DNA of 64,000 bases from Bremia lactucae (Eukaryota > Oomycota > Peronosporomycetes > Peronosporales > Peronosporaceae): assembly GCF_004359215.1 (NCBI RefSeq), contig NW_027152196.1:559662-623661 (forward strand), in the 5' to 3' direction. The translations under genes were made by a program, and so were the position numbers. Below are positions 52,582 to 64,000 of this stretch, piece by piece. The notes beneath the pieces are model-generated. The model saw only the letters and a program-made list of their open reading frames with translations, was not told the DNA's origin and ran no database searches. The stretch's first letter is position 1; each line of letters opens with the position of its first letter.

Positions 52582-53045
52582 GGTAACGGGCTTTAATTTT
52601 CCTAATGCTACACAGTCCCCGTTAAGTACACAAAGTGTACTTTAAAAATGGTCAGTTACTTAAGTGAAGTTATTAGACCTGCCATTTGGGTGTAGCTCAC
52701 ATTGTGCCCCACCATTGTGTATGTGATACACATAGGTGCATTCACATTGGAAGGGATGACACCTTGCGTCATCCGTTACGTGAGGTATTCAAAAAGATAC
52801 GCTCCCAATGCATATATGTCTATCTACAGAGATGGCATTTTACGATTGGTTGAAACAGGAATTATTATTTAATGCGATTATTATAAATAAGTCTTAAATC
52901 ATACTCTATACTTGATTCGTGCGCACGAGGAGCCAGATTTTTGCTACTGTGACGACACTTCTATCAGTGTACATCGTCAGTTGGGTGAGGTTGATAAGGC
53001 GCCCACTGCAATCTTACTGCACGGTTGTACTGCAAGGCGGTAAGC
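52582..53045 (+). repeat. 3' LTR, family C element X, 3' end lost
   Basis: It follows the polypurine tract AAAAAGGAGAGAAGG and starts GGTAACGGGC (TG changed to GG). The LTR body continues to about 53045 (CTGCAAGGCGGTAAGCG), where it is cut; integrase sequence of another element follows within ten bases. Confidence 0.75.
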
Positions 53046-53055
53046 GTGACGTGAA

Positions 53056-53172
53056 TAATCAAACCTTACAATAAGTCGTGACTTCTACTGGTCACACCTG
53101 TATAAGCTCGTCCGCAAGTACATACGTGCTAGCAAAGTTTGTCAACGGGTGAAGCCCGGTGCGTCAACCCGT
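53056..53172 (+). pseudogene. Integrase zinc-finger fragment, element U (A/D type)
   Basis: Codons of TLQ-VVTSTGHTC and KYIRASKVCQRVKPGAS (C-x2-C with one Cys replaced) match 29000-29060 and 45100-45200. It stops exactly where the inverted core begins. Confidence 0.65.
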
Positions 53173-53906
53173 GTGGTGAGAAAATTGTTGTTCTCACATA
53201 TAATATTGTTATTGATTCTAAGTCTTTTAGCATCGTTATCAAAGATAGTATTAGCATTATGCCATTACTGAGTTTGTCCATTTCAATGTTGATTAAATCA
53301 ACATCGCTATTCTTCACATTGACCGGCGGGTCAATGCGTGATGACCAAGAGCTTGACAGCTCTCTGCTGGAGCGCGTTCCTCATCCCTTGAAAAAGAGTC
53401 ACTATCGAACAAGCTCAGATGGCTTAAGCCATTCACAAAAAACGTTGTATGCTTTGTGGAAGCATGCACTGAATTGTTGATGGCAAATCTTACCATCGGC
53501 AAGAACTTGCTTCAACTCGTAAAAGAGTGGACGTATCCGCGAATAATCTCTTCGGAGATACGGTTTGCGCGCTCCGTCTGACCGTCTTTTTCAGGATGAT
53601 CAGATGTTGACATCTTCAATTGTGCTCTAAGTGATTCAAACACAGTTATCCAGAAATCCTGCCGTGAATCTGAGGTATCGATCTGATACCAGTTCACGGA
53701 ATAATCCATGGAGTCGAAATATGAAATATGAGTCAACAATGACGCGAGCACAGCTTTTGGCTGTGACCGATTTCAAGACTGCAGCAAGATGGACCATCTT
53801 TCTGAAACGATCAACAAACCCAAGAATACTCTAAAAATTCGAAGAAGAAGTCCATACTTACGGACTGCCAACACTCTGCCGGAACAGGCAGCGATTGTAA
53901 CGGAGA
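53173..53906 (-). pseudogene. Inverted integrase core, element U
   Basis: On the minus strand: PLQSLPVPAERWQSV-like start (53906-53860), DFWITVFESLRAQLKMSTSD, HPEKDGQTERANRISEEIIR (53620-53540, with the catalytic E region) and FAINNSVHASTKHTTFFVNG (53490-53430). The flanks are plus-strand pieces that would join directly to its two ends, so this is an in-place inversion of 734 bp. Confidence 0.75.
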
Positions 53907-54340
53907 TAAGAAGAATGAGATCTTCGCTGTGCGCACAGGTCACACTGAAGACAGATAAAAAATCCAATTCAGAAAGGTAAGTTCTTGCTGCTTAGAGAAG
54001 CAGTAGTCCGTTTCATACAAGATTCCATCGCTGATGCGGTGGACCAGCAAAAATGGAAGAACTCTAACAAAAATGGAAGAGAAACGTTTTTTCATTTTAT
54101 GTTAACGATCTAGTCCTACTGTCAACGGTAAACCTACAAAACATGTAGTGACGAATGTGGGCAGTGAGAACATTTTGACCAAGTAATCAGCCCGTTTCGT
54201 GTACTGCACCGCTAAGGCAATGCGTACAAGATCAAGCTGCCTCGTAGGATGCGTACGCATCCTACGAGGTATGTCGTGCATCTCCGCCCGTACCATCAGT
54301 ATAAGGCTTCTTCCGATTCCAGATCACCCCGGATCGATGT
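53907..54340 (+). pseudogene. Integrase tail, element U
   Basis: It continues the plus-strand element: IFAVRTGHTEDR-like spacer (compare 29835), then near 54110 NDLVLLSTVNLQNM, the GPFRVLHR-like tail and RRMRTHPTRYVVHLRPYHQY at 54240-54300. Frames vary. Confidence 0.65.
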
Positions 54341-54689
54341 AATGCGTCCGTCAAAGGCTGCTGGTCCCGAGCCGAAGCCTGATAGTCTGTGACAGAGTCC
54401 AGTTCTCATTAAACCAGATGATTCACTACATCCTCCAAGGGTGATATCATTTTTTAGATAAGCTGTCACCAGCTTGTTTCAAAGGGACTAATGCGTCCTT
54501 TCGTTCGCCAGTTGATCGGTCGCAACTTGCGCACAAATTTTCAACGGGTCAAGAGAAACGTTATTGACCATCACCCTTAACTCGCGGCGACGGGACCGCT
54601 CGTTATCAGTGTCCTCCCTTGATCCTCCAGTCACGATGTTGATTCGGGTTAATTAAACGAGACGAACCGGATTTTCCCTCCCCTCCACA

Positions 54690-54900
54690 TCCATTGACGG
54701 ATTCGAGTGGTGACAAGCGTTTTTTGTTAAACTCTTCTAGAGCTACCGTGAGGTGAAAAGGGTCGAACGAGTTATCTCGTTCTTTTGTGAGGGTATTCAG
54801 TCTCGCATGATAATTGGAAACCTTGTTCCCAATTGATAATGGACGTTCCGGGTCTCGTTCGACAGTAGGACGAGACCCATCCTCCTCAGCAGAAGGTCCA
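54690..54900 (+). pseudogene. Chromodomain remnant, element U
   Basis: Strongly drifted: codons of SYREVKRVERVISF, then NWKPCSQLIMDVPGLVRQ-like pieces. It aligns in order with 9605-9765. No LTR follows. Confidence 0.5.
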
Positions 54901-54949
54901 TCGGAGAACGAGCGCTTCCCGCGCTTGTAAAAGGATTTGAGGTTCTCAA

Positions 54950-55210
54950 TACCTAGGCGCGTCTCACAGGAGATGAGCGTCCTCCAATGAGGATTTTCAA
55001 GGGAGTAGGAACATGACCTGCCCCCTAAGATAAAATATACGTTAGCCCCCTCTCACGAAAGGCAAGGTATCCCGTCTCTTTAGACAAACGGTGCAACTTG
55101 TAGCGTTCCGATTTTCAAATCGTTCACTAAAGCATTTCAGTTTGTCAATCCAGATCTGTGCAACTTTCGGAGGTCGTGGACAGATTACAAATTTACAAGT
55201 GCTACCCTTT
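54950..55210 (-). pseudogene. aORF remnant, element U
   Basis: On the minus strand IWIDKLKCFSERFE, CTVCLKRRDTL and short flanks align with WLDKLDACRERFEKW and CTVCLERQGSL of the copy at 9815-10204. It is short and frame-broken, and the only trace of the 3' part of this element. Confidence 0.4.
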
Positions 55211-55215
55211 CATGC

Positions 55216-55559
55216 TTAAAATTTTAAGTCGTTTGAGTGAAGGCTCGAGCTAGTAGGCTGCGTAAAAAAACATTCATAAGCATTTCATGTGCAGCTATCA
55301 AGTAATATAATCTTCTTTTGACGGGGTAAACATCTGAGTATAGCATACGTGTACCAGGAAGCCGCTTCAGCAGGTGATTCTCGAACTGCAACCATCTATT
55401 GTTGTATCTATTAGTGCTGCTTTTGTGTGCGTTGAGTCGTGATCATACTTGCACCTTCTCGACAAGGACACGATTGCATTAAAAATACTGGGTTGACCTC
55501 TTTTATATATAAGGAAAACATCAGGCATCGGTATATCAAACACGAAAATGTTTAAGTAG
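55216..55559. other. Spacer; no gene seen
   Basis: No recognisable coding or repeat sequence. It separates element U from the minus-strand family E relic. Confidence 0.4.
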
Positions 55560-58320
55560 ACTAGCATGTCGCTCTTTGTGTCCTCATGTTGCTTGGGGCA
55601 TTTCTGGAAGCAGCTTTAATTGCGCAGCGTAACAAAATGGTACGCAATCAGGCCCATGATCAACCAAGTGCACCATTTCCGAGTATCACCAAGTGCTACC
55701 GAGCAGAAATGTTCACACCGAATAATTCTTACCTCGATAATTCAGTGATTGTCGCCAGAACGATGATAAACCGTGCGTGCTAGTAAAAGTCTTTGTGTCT
55801 TTGGGAAAGCTTCATCAAGCAGCGACGATGAGCTTAACTCAGTGTCTGGTCGAATGACCACCATCTCAGTTAAGTCACCAGCCCTTATGGCCTGGCCAAT
55901 CCCATCGACAGTTATTTTGTTTAGCACTAAATTAACGTGTAGCGATGGTATGGTCTCAAGGCTAATAAAATCCCTCAACGTTACCAGTCACACAATTAAC
56001 AAGTGTAAAAAGCTGTTTGCTATTATCACTGTGGGAGATGATAGGCGCTTCGCCTCGCCGTATCTGACTTTTGTTTCTGCTGTCTTGATGGCGAGACATT
56101 ACACCACATAAAGGCCGAACATTGATGTTCCCAAGTTGTACAGGTTCTTTAACCGTAGCTTGCACTTGACAAGAGACGATCTTTAACCAAGCATCCCTTG
56201 AGGAGTTACATAACTCCGACTCGTCATCTAGTGAGCATTTATGTATCACGTCACCTGCATCTGAGAAAACACACCCTTGGTGACTTGGCATTACACCTAC
56301 ACTGCTTTCATATTGAAGTGGTTTGATATCAAAACGAATATCACGCAACGTGTACGTGTCGGTTAACCAACAATCATGAGCCGCGCTCACGAAAAATATT
56401 CTCATCATTGGAAATAAACAACTCAGACATCCCAATGTCTAACCCACGGAAAGATTATGTTAGTGGCTCACGCCGATAACGTGTTTGTTGCTTAGCGAGG
56501 GTGAGGTCTTAGACAACCACCCATCCATGGATCATGGCGTTTGAGCCAGCCCATATCAAGGATGAGATTAAATCTCGACGCCAGGGCAATGGCAAGACAG
56601 CGTTTCATACTGTCAAAGACCAAAATTTCAATACCTAAGTTCAATGGAACTCTAGGTAAGGTGACATGACTCCCAGTTGCAAAGCGATCAATGACCGAAT
56701 CACCTTCATGCGCTTTAAGCGCCTCAGCATATTGCTGATTCTCATCAAGGGAACGACGTCGTTCATAACTGCAAGACGCTCCTAAGTCAATAGAAATTGA
56801 TCATGGCTTATCGAAGCCCGTAATAGACGCCCTTCTGATAAAAAAGCTGGGTGCTCCTGCAGATGCCAACACCGGCTCTAATATCAATCCCATTCGTCAT
56901 GAAGTAAGAATTTGGTGTCGAACAAGCGATACTATAAAGCACAGAGCTCTGAAGGGCTTGACCCTGTTAACCCTTACCTCTTTGAGTTACACAAAGCCTA
57001 ATTCTGCCCCAGTAAGGCGCCCCGTCGCTACTGGGTATCTGCGTTTTCCCGCATCTCGTACCAGATTTCTCGTATGAGATAGGGTTATTGCTTTCAAGCT
57101 TTGTGCGGCTTGTGCAGCGGACAAGCTGGGTGCAAGTGCTTAGTGCTCCCGCACAGTAACATCTACGAATGCTTCTTTGCTATTTCACAGCTTGAAGCTC
57201 AGTTTTAGACTCAGCAAGGCTGAGGTCTATGAAATCTGGTCCATTAGACGAACCTAATGAGCTCGAAGAGCTACTGTGATTAGGCCTTATAATCGAGCTC
57301 AGAGTTTAGCGCAATGTTAATTGTCGCTTCAAACGTATTAAATGGAATCTGAAAGCTTCCGCTCGGGCCAAGCCCGTATTAAGTCCTTCCACATCAATGA
57401 TCAATAAAACAACCTCTTGTAATGGGTTCTGCTGCATAGCAGCATAATAATCTCATCCCCTGGACATAATTCCCGAGTGTCTTTTTACCGTGGCGAGCAG
57501 ATATGAATCAAATGCAAAAAGCGGATGAGGCGGTGCATAACACGCGAGACAGATGCTGTTTCAGCGCATATTGCTTGCAAAATGCGACGTTTAAAGACAT
57601 GTTAAAAAAAATCCCATTCTCAAGCTCTAGCGCCGAGTCTGGAGATAGATAATGCCACTCGTTGTTGTTTTTTTTGGATCGTCGCAAAGGCCATCCATCT
57701 CCTACTCTTTGATCCAAATAAGGAGATTTTGTTTCCTGTTTGCCTCCATGTCCTAATAGCCACTACAAGAGGGCTAGCCTTAGGCTCCGAATCGGGTACA
57801 GAGATGGATCGAGTTAGCACAGATGTCACTTAGTGGTCGTGGACCCAGTGAAATTCAATTGCACAAAGGCTTCTAGCCTTGCATCAAGCACCTCTAGGTC
57901 ATGAGACAGAAAATGAACTATTTATTTAAGCCCCCAAAAAGCCATGAGCTTTTTTAAAGTTAAGCAAGTCGCTTCTGAAAGGTTAAGGACAAAGTCCATT
58001 CTCACAATATGTCTTATAGAGACTCAGGCTTAAATTGACTACGAGTGCTACCAGGTAGCAGAACTACTTCGCTCCTTACGTCAGAAGAAGACTTTTAGCC
58101 ACATCAAGAAGCTAGTTCTGTAGAGCTAACAAGAGTAATAAGTCCAAGAGTTATACAAGCTCCTAGAGCTCAACGAATTCTTGTTTACGAGACTTAGCCA
58201 AGCGGGAACAAGTGTCCGAGATTATGTACCTAAGGAAGACTTAGTACTCTCATTAATCGATGTGCAGGCCTTAGAAAGGCAAGACTCGCGTTTAGATTAA
58301 AATAGGAACTGAACTAAATT
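55560..58320 (-). pseudogene. gag-protease-prePol relic, family E element (E1)
   Basis: Minus-strand pieces: gag N-part (58000-57830), PDSEPKASPLVVAIRTW and QRVALSISRLGARA (57800-57620), which match [17 protein letters not shown] and KVAIVISKLGGRAMEWALS in copy E2; the protease end FNLILDMGWLKRHDPWM (about 56570-56520), matching YELILSTAWLERHEPWI in E2; then a spacer (56435-55742) with long open stretches. RT is not reached. Many stops. Confidence 0.6.
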
Positions 58321-58569
58321 TGTGCTCAAAATCAAATTCTTACCTTAATTACTTTATTGTAAAAATTGGTCACCAGATAGAGATCTGGTGGGCTGCCACG
58401 TGTATTACCCAAAATAAATGTGATTTTAGTAATATTATTATTTTTAATATGGAAAGGATATTTGCCCATAATTTGAACTGTACCACATTAATTGTTATCA
58501 ATCGAACGTATTCCTTTACTTATCGGTGCAAGTCGGCTCGTACTGAAGCAGAGCTAGCAAAAAGTGGCC

Positions 58570-58835
58570 CTTTCAAGTAATTTTTACAAAACTATACACA
58601 TAATTAATATATTATATCTTCTGAACTTCTCTTATAGTTAGTAATGTCTGTCTAACGAAGTATCTTGTTACAGCATATTGATTTAAAGTTTGGCATGTGT
58701 TGTTGTTAATTTATTAAACAAAGTTGAATTGCATTCTTAATTTGAACTTTTATAATTATTATCTCGTAAAGGGAATACTCTTTATTATTCCTCCTTTGCA
58801 GGAAACAATCGTTATGTAACGGGACACTTCGTTAC
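58570..58835 (-). repeat. LTR-like fragment, probably of family E or D
   Basis: In minus orientation it starts TGTAACGAAGTGTCCCGTTA, the same palindromic start as the other LTRs, and runs AT-rich for about 265 bp. It lies upstream of the E1 gag, so it may be that element's 5' LTR. The 3' limit is uncertain. Confidence 0.45.
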
Positions 58836-59828
58836 AAATACCTTAATTATTACATTGTAAATAAATTAAGCGATCTCGAAACATTTTTTTACTTGTGAAG
58901 GCGCGTATATGGAAGCTGGTGACGCAAAGTCACTTTGGTGTATAAAGCACGGCATCTAACCTGATTTTAGCTTCAAACTCAAACATAGCGGCCACACCGA
59001 CACATTTGTTTATCGGCTTTTAAATTTTAGTATGATATTGACTACTTTCAGCGCTGCGGAGCAAGTCAGAAAATTATCTCGAATTTACACTTTTAGGAAT
59101 TCGGTGGGCTGCCAAAAGGTTGTCGCAACGTTAAATAAAGACTGTTGCATACGGAACGAACAATTAAAGCAATTTAACGTTTTAGCAACTCTTGATGCAT
59201 TACTAGAGAAGACTTGGGTGAAAACGTGTAATCATCGACATTGCCTCCCACGTTAAACATAGATTCGTTGCCGCGGTTGTCAAAGGAGCCCGTTCGTGTC
59301 GGCAACAAATAGTCGGACTCAAAGTCAACTATCTGATTTGCGTTGGATCCGAAGGATGGCCAATATCGGGATTTCATGAGTCGGTCAATATGTGAGTTTC
59401 ACATTAAGTGGCAGGTTGATCAAAGACCCTCGTATTGGTAAAGCGTACGTAACTAGCTTGTATCATGATGCAGTTAGTGCGTTTCGCAATCCCCTTCTTT
59501 ATTAGGAATTTAACAAGCTTTGTAACGTCGCAAACGGCGTAGGATTCGTACCATGGCATGTCTTGGATTTTGGGCTGCATTTGTAATGGGGCACACATCA
59601 ATTAATGAACAGTTGCTGTGGTCCATTTGCTTTATTGGCAAAATACCCTTTATCCATTTTAAATAGTTTATTAGTAAAATCCAATTTATTGCGGGTAACA
59701 AATGTGATCGCCGTCAGATATTAATCTGGCGGCCGAAATCTATTTTAAAATTAGCTAGGGTGAGGTTAAGATTAAATAAATAAATGAAGCTCAGTTCCCC
59801 TTTTGATCTTAAAGCGTCTAGGCCTCCA
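58836..59828. other. Mixed debris between E1 and E2
   Basis: No intact gene. A short RT piece is recognisable at about 59322-59400 (plus strand, STI-FALD-KDG-Q-like; compare 5005-5070). A small hairpin (GCCGTCAGAT/ATCTGGCGGC) is near 59711-59734, resembling one at 58371-58390 (CACCAGAT/ATCTGGTG). Confidence 0.35.
59404..59701 (-). pseudogene. Possible Copia-type RNase H remnant
   Basis: On the minus strand NAAQNPRHAMV... then, in another frame, KLVKFLIKKGIAKRTN resembles the end of the Ty1/Copia RNase H (N-P-x-x-H-x-R-x-K-H-I-D...F-x-R-x-x-x-x-G). The match is short and frame-broken. If right, it is the only Copia trace in the window. Confidence 0.3.
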
Positions 59829-60095
59829 ATAAACTCAATATGTTAAAGCCCAAACAAACTTTTGAGCTTGTCATACGTACGTTGCGCCTCTGAAAGTTCT
59901 GGAAACTCTTCCGTTTCAGGAAAGGCTTATTTTTATGTCTTTATAAAAATAAGTCTTTCCTGAAACGGAAGAGTTTATGTCTTTATAAAAATAAGTCTTT
60001 CCTGAAACGGAAGAGTTTCCAGAACTTTCAGAGGCGCAACGCGCAGCGTATGACAAGCTCAAAAGTTTGTTTGGGCTTAAACATATTGAGTTTAT
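59829..60095. repeat. Long inverted duplication of gag start with internal 42-bp tandem repeat
   Basis: 59829-59935 and 59985-60095 are reverse complements over about 107 nt with a 3-4-bp indel and few mismatches. A 42-bp unit is repeated in tandem (59936-59977 and 59978-60019) at the centre. The right arm is the coding start of the E2 gag ([20 protein letters not shown]), so the left arm is an inverted copy of it. Confidence 0.9.
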
Positions 60096-60740
60096 CATGT
60101 CTTAGGGACCAGAGGGTCTGCATGCAAGGCTTGAAGCCTTTATGCAATATGAGTCCCCTTCTGATCGGACAGGTTCAGGATCACCTTGCGGCATCTATAC
60201 CAGCTCGGTACATCTCTTTACCTAATCCAGAGCCAAAGGCTCGCCCTCTAGTTGTCAATGTGAAGACATTTGAAGGAAAAGAGCGAGAAAACCACTTTTC
60301 ATAAAACAAATAAAGATGTCAATCGACTCCGTCTTGTTCCTTACAGACCGGCAAAAGGTGGCTATAGTCATTTCAAAGCTCGGAGGTAGAGCCATGGAGT
60401 GGGCACTATCGTGCAGCACGTCCACAAAACGACGCTTTTCCCTCGTCGGATTCGCTGAAATAGCAAATAACAAGCAATGTACGCCGCCTAATCAGGCTTT
60501 TCGCATGCGATCACGGCATATAGCGATCTAACAGGTTAAACGAACCCTAGGGGATTTTGTCCAGGAGTTGATAACTCTTATTGCATCTATTCATCAGGGC
60601 CCGGTGCAAGAAGCAATCGTTGTAACCATCTTTATGTGGGGGGTCTCAATGAGGGCGTTGTCCGGACGGAATTATTATGAACTCATCCTGCTACATTCGA
60701 AAAGACAGTTGCCATAGCGCTACGAGCTGAGTTCGACTTT
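60000..60740 (+). pseudogene. gag, family E element (E2)
   Basis: [20 protein letters not shown] and [13 protein letters not shown] (one stop), [16 protein letters not shown], then [40 protein letters not shown], a PPNQAFRMRSR segment and the gag end (ALRAEFDF-like near 60725). No CCHC knuckle is visible. Frames change at several points. Confidence 0.7.
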
Positions 60741-61129
60741 TAAGTCTGCTCATGTAAGCACACCTGTTCACCGTACATGCTTTTCGAGCACATGGGTACC
60801 GTCTATTGGGCTCGAACCTAAGGATCTGAGTCTCTTTGAGGAAGAAAAAGAGACAATTCAAGCTGTGGAACAGCATCAGAACATCCGTCGGTATTTCTGC
60901 GCGGAAGCACGAAACATTAACTTCCGGCCTTTCCCTACGCAATACGCGTAAAGCTCGTAAGAGCACCAATTCCGACCTATACCAAAAATCTGGTACGGTC
61001 CGAGAAAACGTCGATACCGAAGAGGTGCGGGGCGTCCTACTGGGGAAGACCTAGGCTCTGTTGAACTTCAACGAGGTGAGAGTAAACAGGACCTAGCCCC
61101 AATTGGCTCTGTGCGTAATGGCACGGGGC

Positions 61130-61870
61130 GTGAGTACTAGCCTGGCTTGTTAGTTGCTCAAGCGACTGTGAAGGGCTTTGATAAGCCATGTTCAATTTTA
61201 ATTAATTAGGAGCGTCCGAAAATTATGCTCGATGTCTTCCCTTGAAGGTAATCAACATAACGTTGAGGCGCACAAAGCGCATGAAAGTGATGCAATCACT
61301 GTTCGCTTAGCGACTGGGACTCCTGTCACTGTTCCTAAAGTTCCGTTGAACTTAGGTATAAGTCTCTGAATTTTGACAGTATGGAACGCTGTCTCGTCCT
61401 TCGAGATATGAACTCATCCTTAGTACGGCCTGGCTTGAACGCCACGAGCCATGGATTGGAGGTCTAAGACCTTAGGCGCAACGCAAAATGTTCCTAGAAA
61501 AGTTTGGAGAGTCATGAACTTAAATTTGTAAGGCAACAAAAGCGCTTTCATCGCGAATCACTGACTGAACTTGTCAGTGTTTTAGACATTGAGTTAATAA
61601 ACTGTAATGTTGAAAGTATTTTTTTTAAGCCCGACTCAGAAATATTGGGTGGAACGGCACGTACTCCGTCGAGTGACACTTGTTGTGATAACGATTCACG
61701 GAATGCTGAAAGCATTGTAGGCCTACGCCGAGTTATCGACGGTGTAACATCCATAAGATACGTGGGGGACACGTCTAAGTCCACCGAGTGTGGTCGGTCG
61801 AGGTGGCACCATACTGAGTGTCAGTAGTGACATGGCGGTTCGCCAAGGCATTTCGGATCAAAGCCTTCTA
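61130..61870 (+). pseudogene. Protease region and spacer, family E element (E2)
   Basis: Near 61300 VRLATGTPVTVPKVPLNLGI-like sequence is the strand after the protease active site. At 61400-61460 YELILSTAWLERHEPWIGGL is its end. The active-site triplet is not identifiable. The spacer 61504-61827 (ESHELKFVRQQKRFHRESLT) reads open but is not recognised. Confidence 0.55.
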
Positions 61871-62339
61871 ATGCACGTGAAGTGCCACGTTAACAGTCAC
61901 TGGACAAGAAAGTTGAGTTATCTAACTCCTTGGCAGATGTCGGATTAGACGTCAGCTGTGGTATAGAGCTAATACAGGCTGAAAAATTTGAAGACGCGAA
62001 TGTCCCAGCCTCTTTGAGCCGTATTGTCTCTACTTCAAGGCAGTATGGACGCGGAAAGTCTGTATTCTCACAAAGTGATACGGGCGAGCAAATACATACG
62101 CTTGTAATTGGTTTAACTGGTTACATCAAGTGAGAAGTTGGCCTTGCGGCAATCCCTTCGGTACATGATCTTTAGAGCTAGACGAAATATCTATTGATGA
62201 GTGCGGTCGAACCTTAATGACTGTCAATCGGTCTGAAATGGTGGTCATTCGACCAACAATTGAGTTAAACTCATCATCACTTCTGGACGAAGCTGGCCTG
62301 GATGACACAAAAGTGCACTTAGTGCGCAAGGTTTCCTAC

Positions 62340-63240
62340 GGATCCATTTTATTTCTTGATTAAGGAATTCCAAGATGTGGTATGTTCTAATCCACCATCT
62401 GTTTTACCTCCGGATAGAAGTGTCCGTCATAAAATTGACTAAGTTCCGGGAACCAAATACTGTAGTGGCCTTTACTAAGGAAACAGTGTGACGTCATTCG
62501 ACACCGACATTTTGTCTTAAAAAGGCAAATGACAAATGGCGAGCTGTACACGCTGATAATAAGCTTAATGATGCCACAATATCACTACAAACCTCATTCC
62601 TAGAAAGAATGTTCTTCCGAACAATATGGTGGGATGTACAATGTACGGTGCACTTGACTTAGTCGATGGTTGTTAACAGCTGTTCATGCGAGCTAGAGAT
62701 ATCCCGCTTACAGCGGTTAGCACCCCTAGCGGTATGCTATGGGGAATGTTGACTATGCCACAAGGGCTTTCCAACGCCCCGGCAACATCTAATCGTCTAG
62801 TGACACAACTGTTCCGCTCTCATCGAGGTTATGCACAGACCTTTTCTAATGACAGTTTTGTCCATAGTCGTGCGGAGCAGGGTCGGTCGGATGTGGAAAA
62901 CCATCTAGATCATTGCGAGCAGTGCTCGAGTGTATGCGCATAATTAAATTCTATGCCAATGCATCTAAATGCGTTTTTGGCGCGAAAAAAATCCATTCTT
63001 AGGGTGCTTCATTGGAAGCGGGGTCTTAGAGCGGACCCCGCTAAAGTAAAAGCCATAGTTATTTGGCCGGTTCCTAAGATCCAGAAGGATTTGCGTATGT
63101 GGTTGGGTCTCGCCAATTGTTTACACAAATATAGCGTAAATTACGCTGATATGGCTAGGCCATCATCTGATCTCCTTAAAATGATACAGATTGGTGCTAG
63201 ACTAGCACAGAGCATAATGCTTTTTAAGCAGTTAAGGATA
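62340..63240 (+). pseudogene. Reverse transcriptase, family E element (E2)
   Basis: FQDVVCSNPPSVLPPDRSVR, then RARDIPLTAVSTPSGMLWGM, LTMPQGLSNAPATSNRLVTQ and the catalytic region YAQTFSNDSFVHSRAEQG, where YxDD has been lost (SND). From 62953: KRGLRADPAKVKAIVIWPVP, KIQKDLRMWLGLANCLHKYS. Frame changes at 62940 and 63180. Confidence 0.75.
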
Positions 63241-63269
63241 GTCCTATTCATGCCTTAATTTCTGGCACT

Positions 63270-63660
63270 GCCAAATTCAAGTTGGCATTTCAGTGTCATC
63301 TGTAACGCATCGGATTTTGCCATTGGCAGTGCTCTATTACAAACAGATTCTGATGGGCGTGAACGTATAATTGCGTTCGAGTCTAACAGCTTAAAGCTGC
63401 GAAAAAGAACTACCAATTTCATGACAAAGGGTTACTTGCTATGAAGTATGCCCTCGTCAAACTCAGAGTTCACCTGCTAGGCTCTAAGCCGTTTGGGATA
63501 TATACAGATCACGCGTCATTACGCATTGCGACTAAGTTGCCGCATCTCTCACAGAGAATAGCCCGATGGCTTTCCTTTCCGCCCAATACAACTTTGAGGT
63601 GGAGTATAAGCCTGGCAAGAAGAATGCTTTGGCTGTTGCGTTATAACGCAGGCTGGATTA
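63270..63660 (+). pseudogene. RNase H, family E element (E2)
   Basis: FSVICNASDFAIGSALLQTD-like start, then an open stretch from 63441: KYALVKLRVHLLGSKPFGIY, TDHASLRIATKLPHLSQRIA, RWLSF. The end (YKPGKKNALAVAL-like) is frame-shifted. Confidence 0.75.
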
Positions 63661-63849
63661 TGAGCTCTCATTTAATGACTATAATGTCACCTATAGCTGA
63701 ATTAATCCGTTCGACTTACGCCAATGAACAATGTGTAGCTCTGCTACGAGCTCTAAAGAACTCTGAATTGGTTTTAAAATGTCGGCACGTTTGAGTGCAA
63801 GGTTACATCGATTTCTATCGATAACGACCTGTTGCAGTATTGCACGGAC

Positions 63850-64000
63850 GCTGCAGTCCTCCGCGCATCGTTGTTCCTCATGATCAGAGTTTAAAGTACC
63901 GAATCCTCTATGAGGCACACGATACTGTCCTTGGTAGTCATCTCGGTAGAGAAAAGACTTGCGGCTCTGAAAGCCAGAAGCAAATTTTAGAGTATTGGAC
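63850..64000 (+). pseudogene. Integrase start, family E element (E2), cut by window end
   Basis: Codons of VPHDQSLKYRILYEAHDTVL followed by GSHLGREKTC mark the start of the HHCC zinc finger. The element continues beyond 64000. Confidence 0.65.

Noticed and set aside
1..64000. RXLR- or CRN-type effector genes
   Set aside because: No open frame combines a signal peptide with an RxLR/EER or LxLFLAK motif; the two secreted proteins seen are GH12-like only.

Overview
The window looks like eukaryotic genomic DNA from an oomycete, most likely a Peronosporales plant pathogen (Phytophthora or downy-mildew type). The evidence is two secreted proteins with the fold signature of oomycete glycoside hydrolase family 12 (XEG1-like), intron-free genes with CATT/CAATTT-type initiators, and a background made almost wholly of decayed Ty3/Gypsy chromodomain retrotransposons. 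There are no bacterial operons and no CRISPR array.

Layout: 1-2404 is the 3' end of a family A retroelement with its LTR. 2849-9070 is a mosaic: family A 5' LTR and gag, then family C protease-RT, an inverted integrase block, the family C 3' part and a family C LTR. 9071-11513 is the 3' part of a family D element. 11514-19952 is an almost complete family C element on the minus strand (8.4 kb). 20249-21525 holds unrecognised short coding stretches and a frameshifted GH12-like gene. 22390-24180 is a broken pogo/CENP-B-like transposase. 24649-30485 is a family D element interrupted by a tRNA island. 30488-32345 is family C gag/protease debris. 32346-38262 is a family D element on the minus strand. 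39081-39797 is an intact GH12-like secreted gene. 40319-53045 is an internally deleted family C element carrying a nested full-length family A element (40659-48318) with a near-perfect 5-bp target duplication. 53056-55215 is a D/A-like 3' pol relic with an inverted integrase core. 55560-64000 holds two copies of a further family (E) in opposite orientations and a possible Copia trace.

The retroelements share one plan: LTR, primer site (TGGTAGCACTT in A and C), gag with a CCHC knuckle, protease, RT, RNase H, integrase with an HHCC finger, a GPY/F-like tail and a C-terminal chromodomain. None is intact: frameshifts, stops and lost active-site residues occur throughout. The most notable signal is a second coding layer. 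In families A, C and D the strand opposite pol, from just inside the 3' LTR back through the chromodomain into the integrase tail, carries a conserved reading frame (called aORF here). It has a basic N-terminus, a central domain (with a Cys cluster in A/D) and a C-terminal coiled coil, followed in C by an Arg/Ser-rich tail. At least six copies in the window preserve its protein sequence in the same relative place.

The host genes are few. Both GH12-like proteins have lost the catalytic nucleophile; one also seems to have lost the acid/base residue and is frameshifted. They may be non-enzymatic apoplastic paralogues or decaying duplicates. Comparisons were made by eye; no alignment or database search was run.
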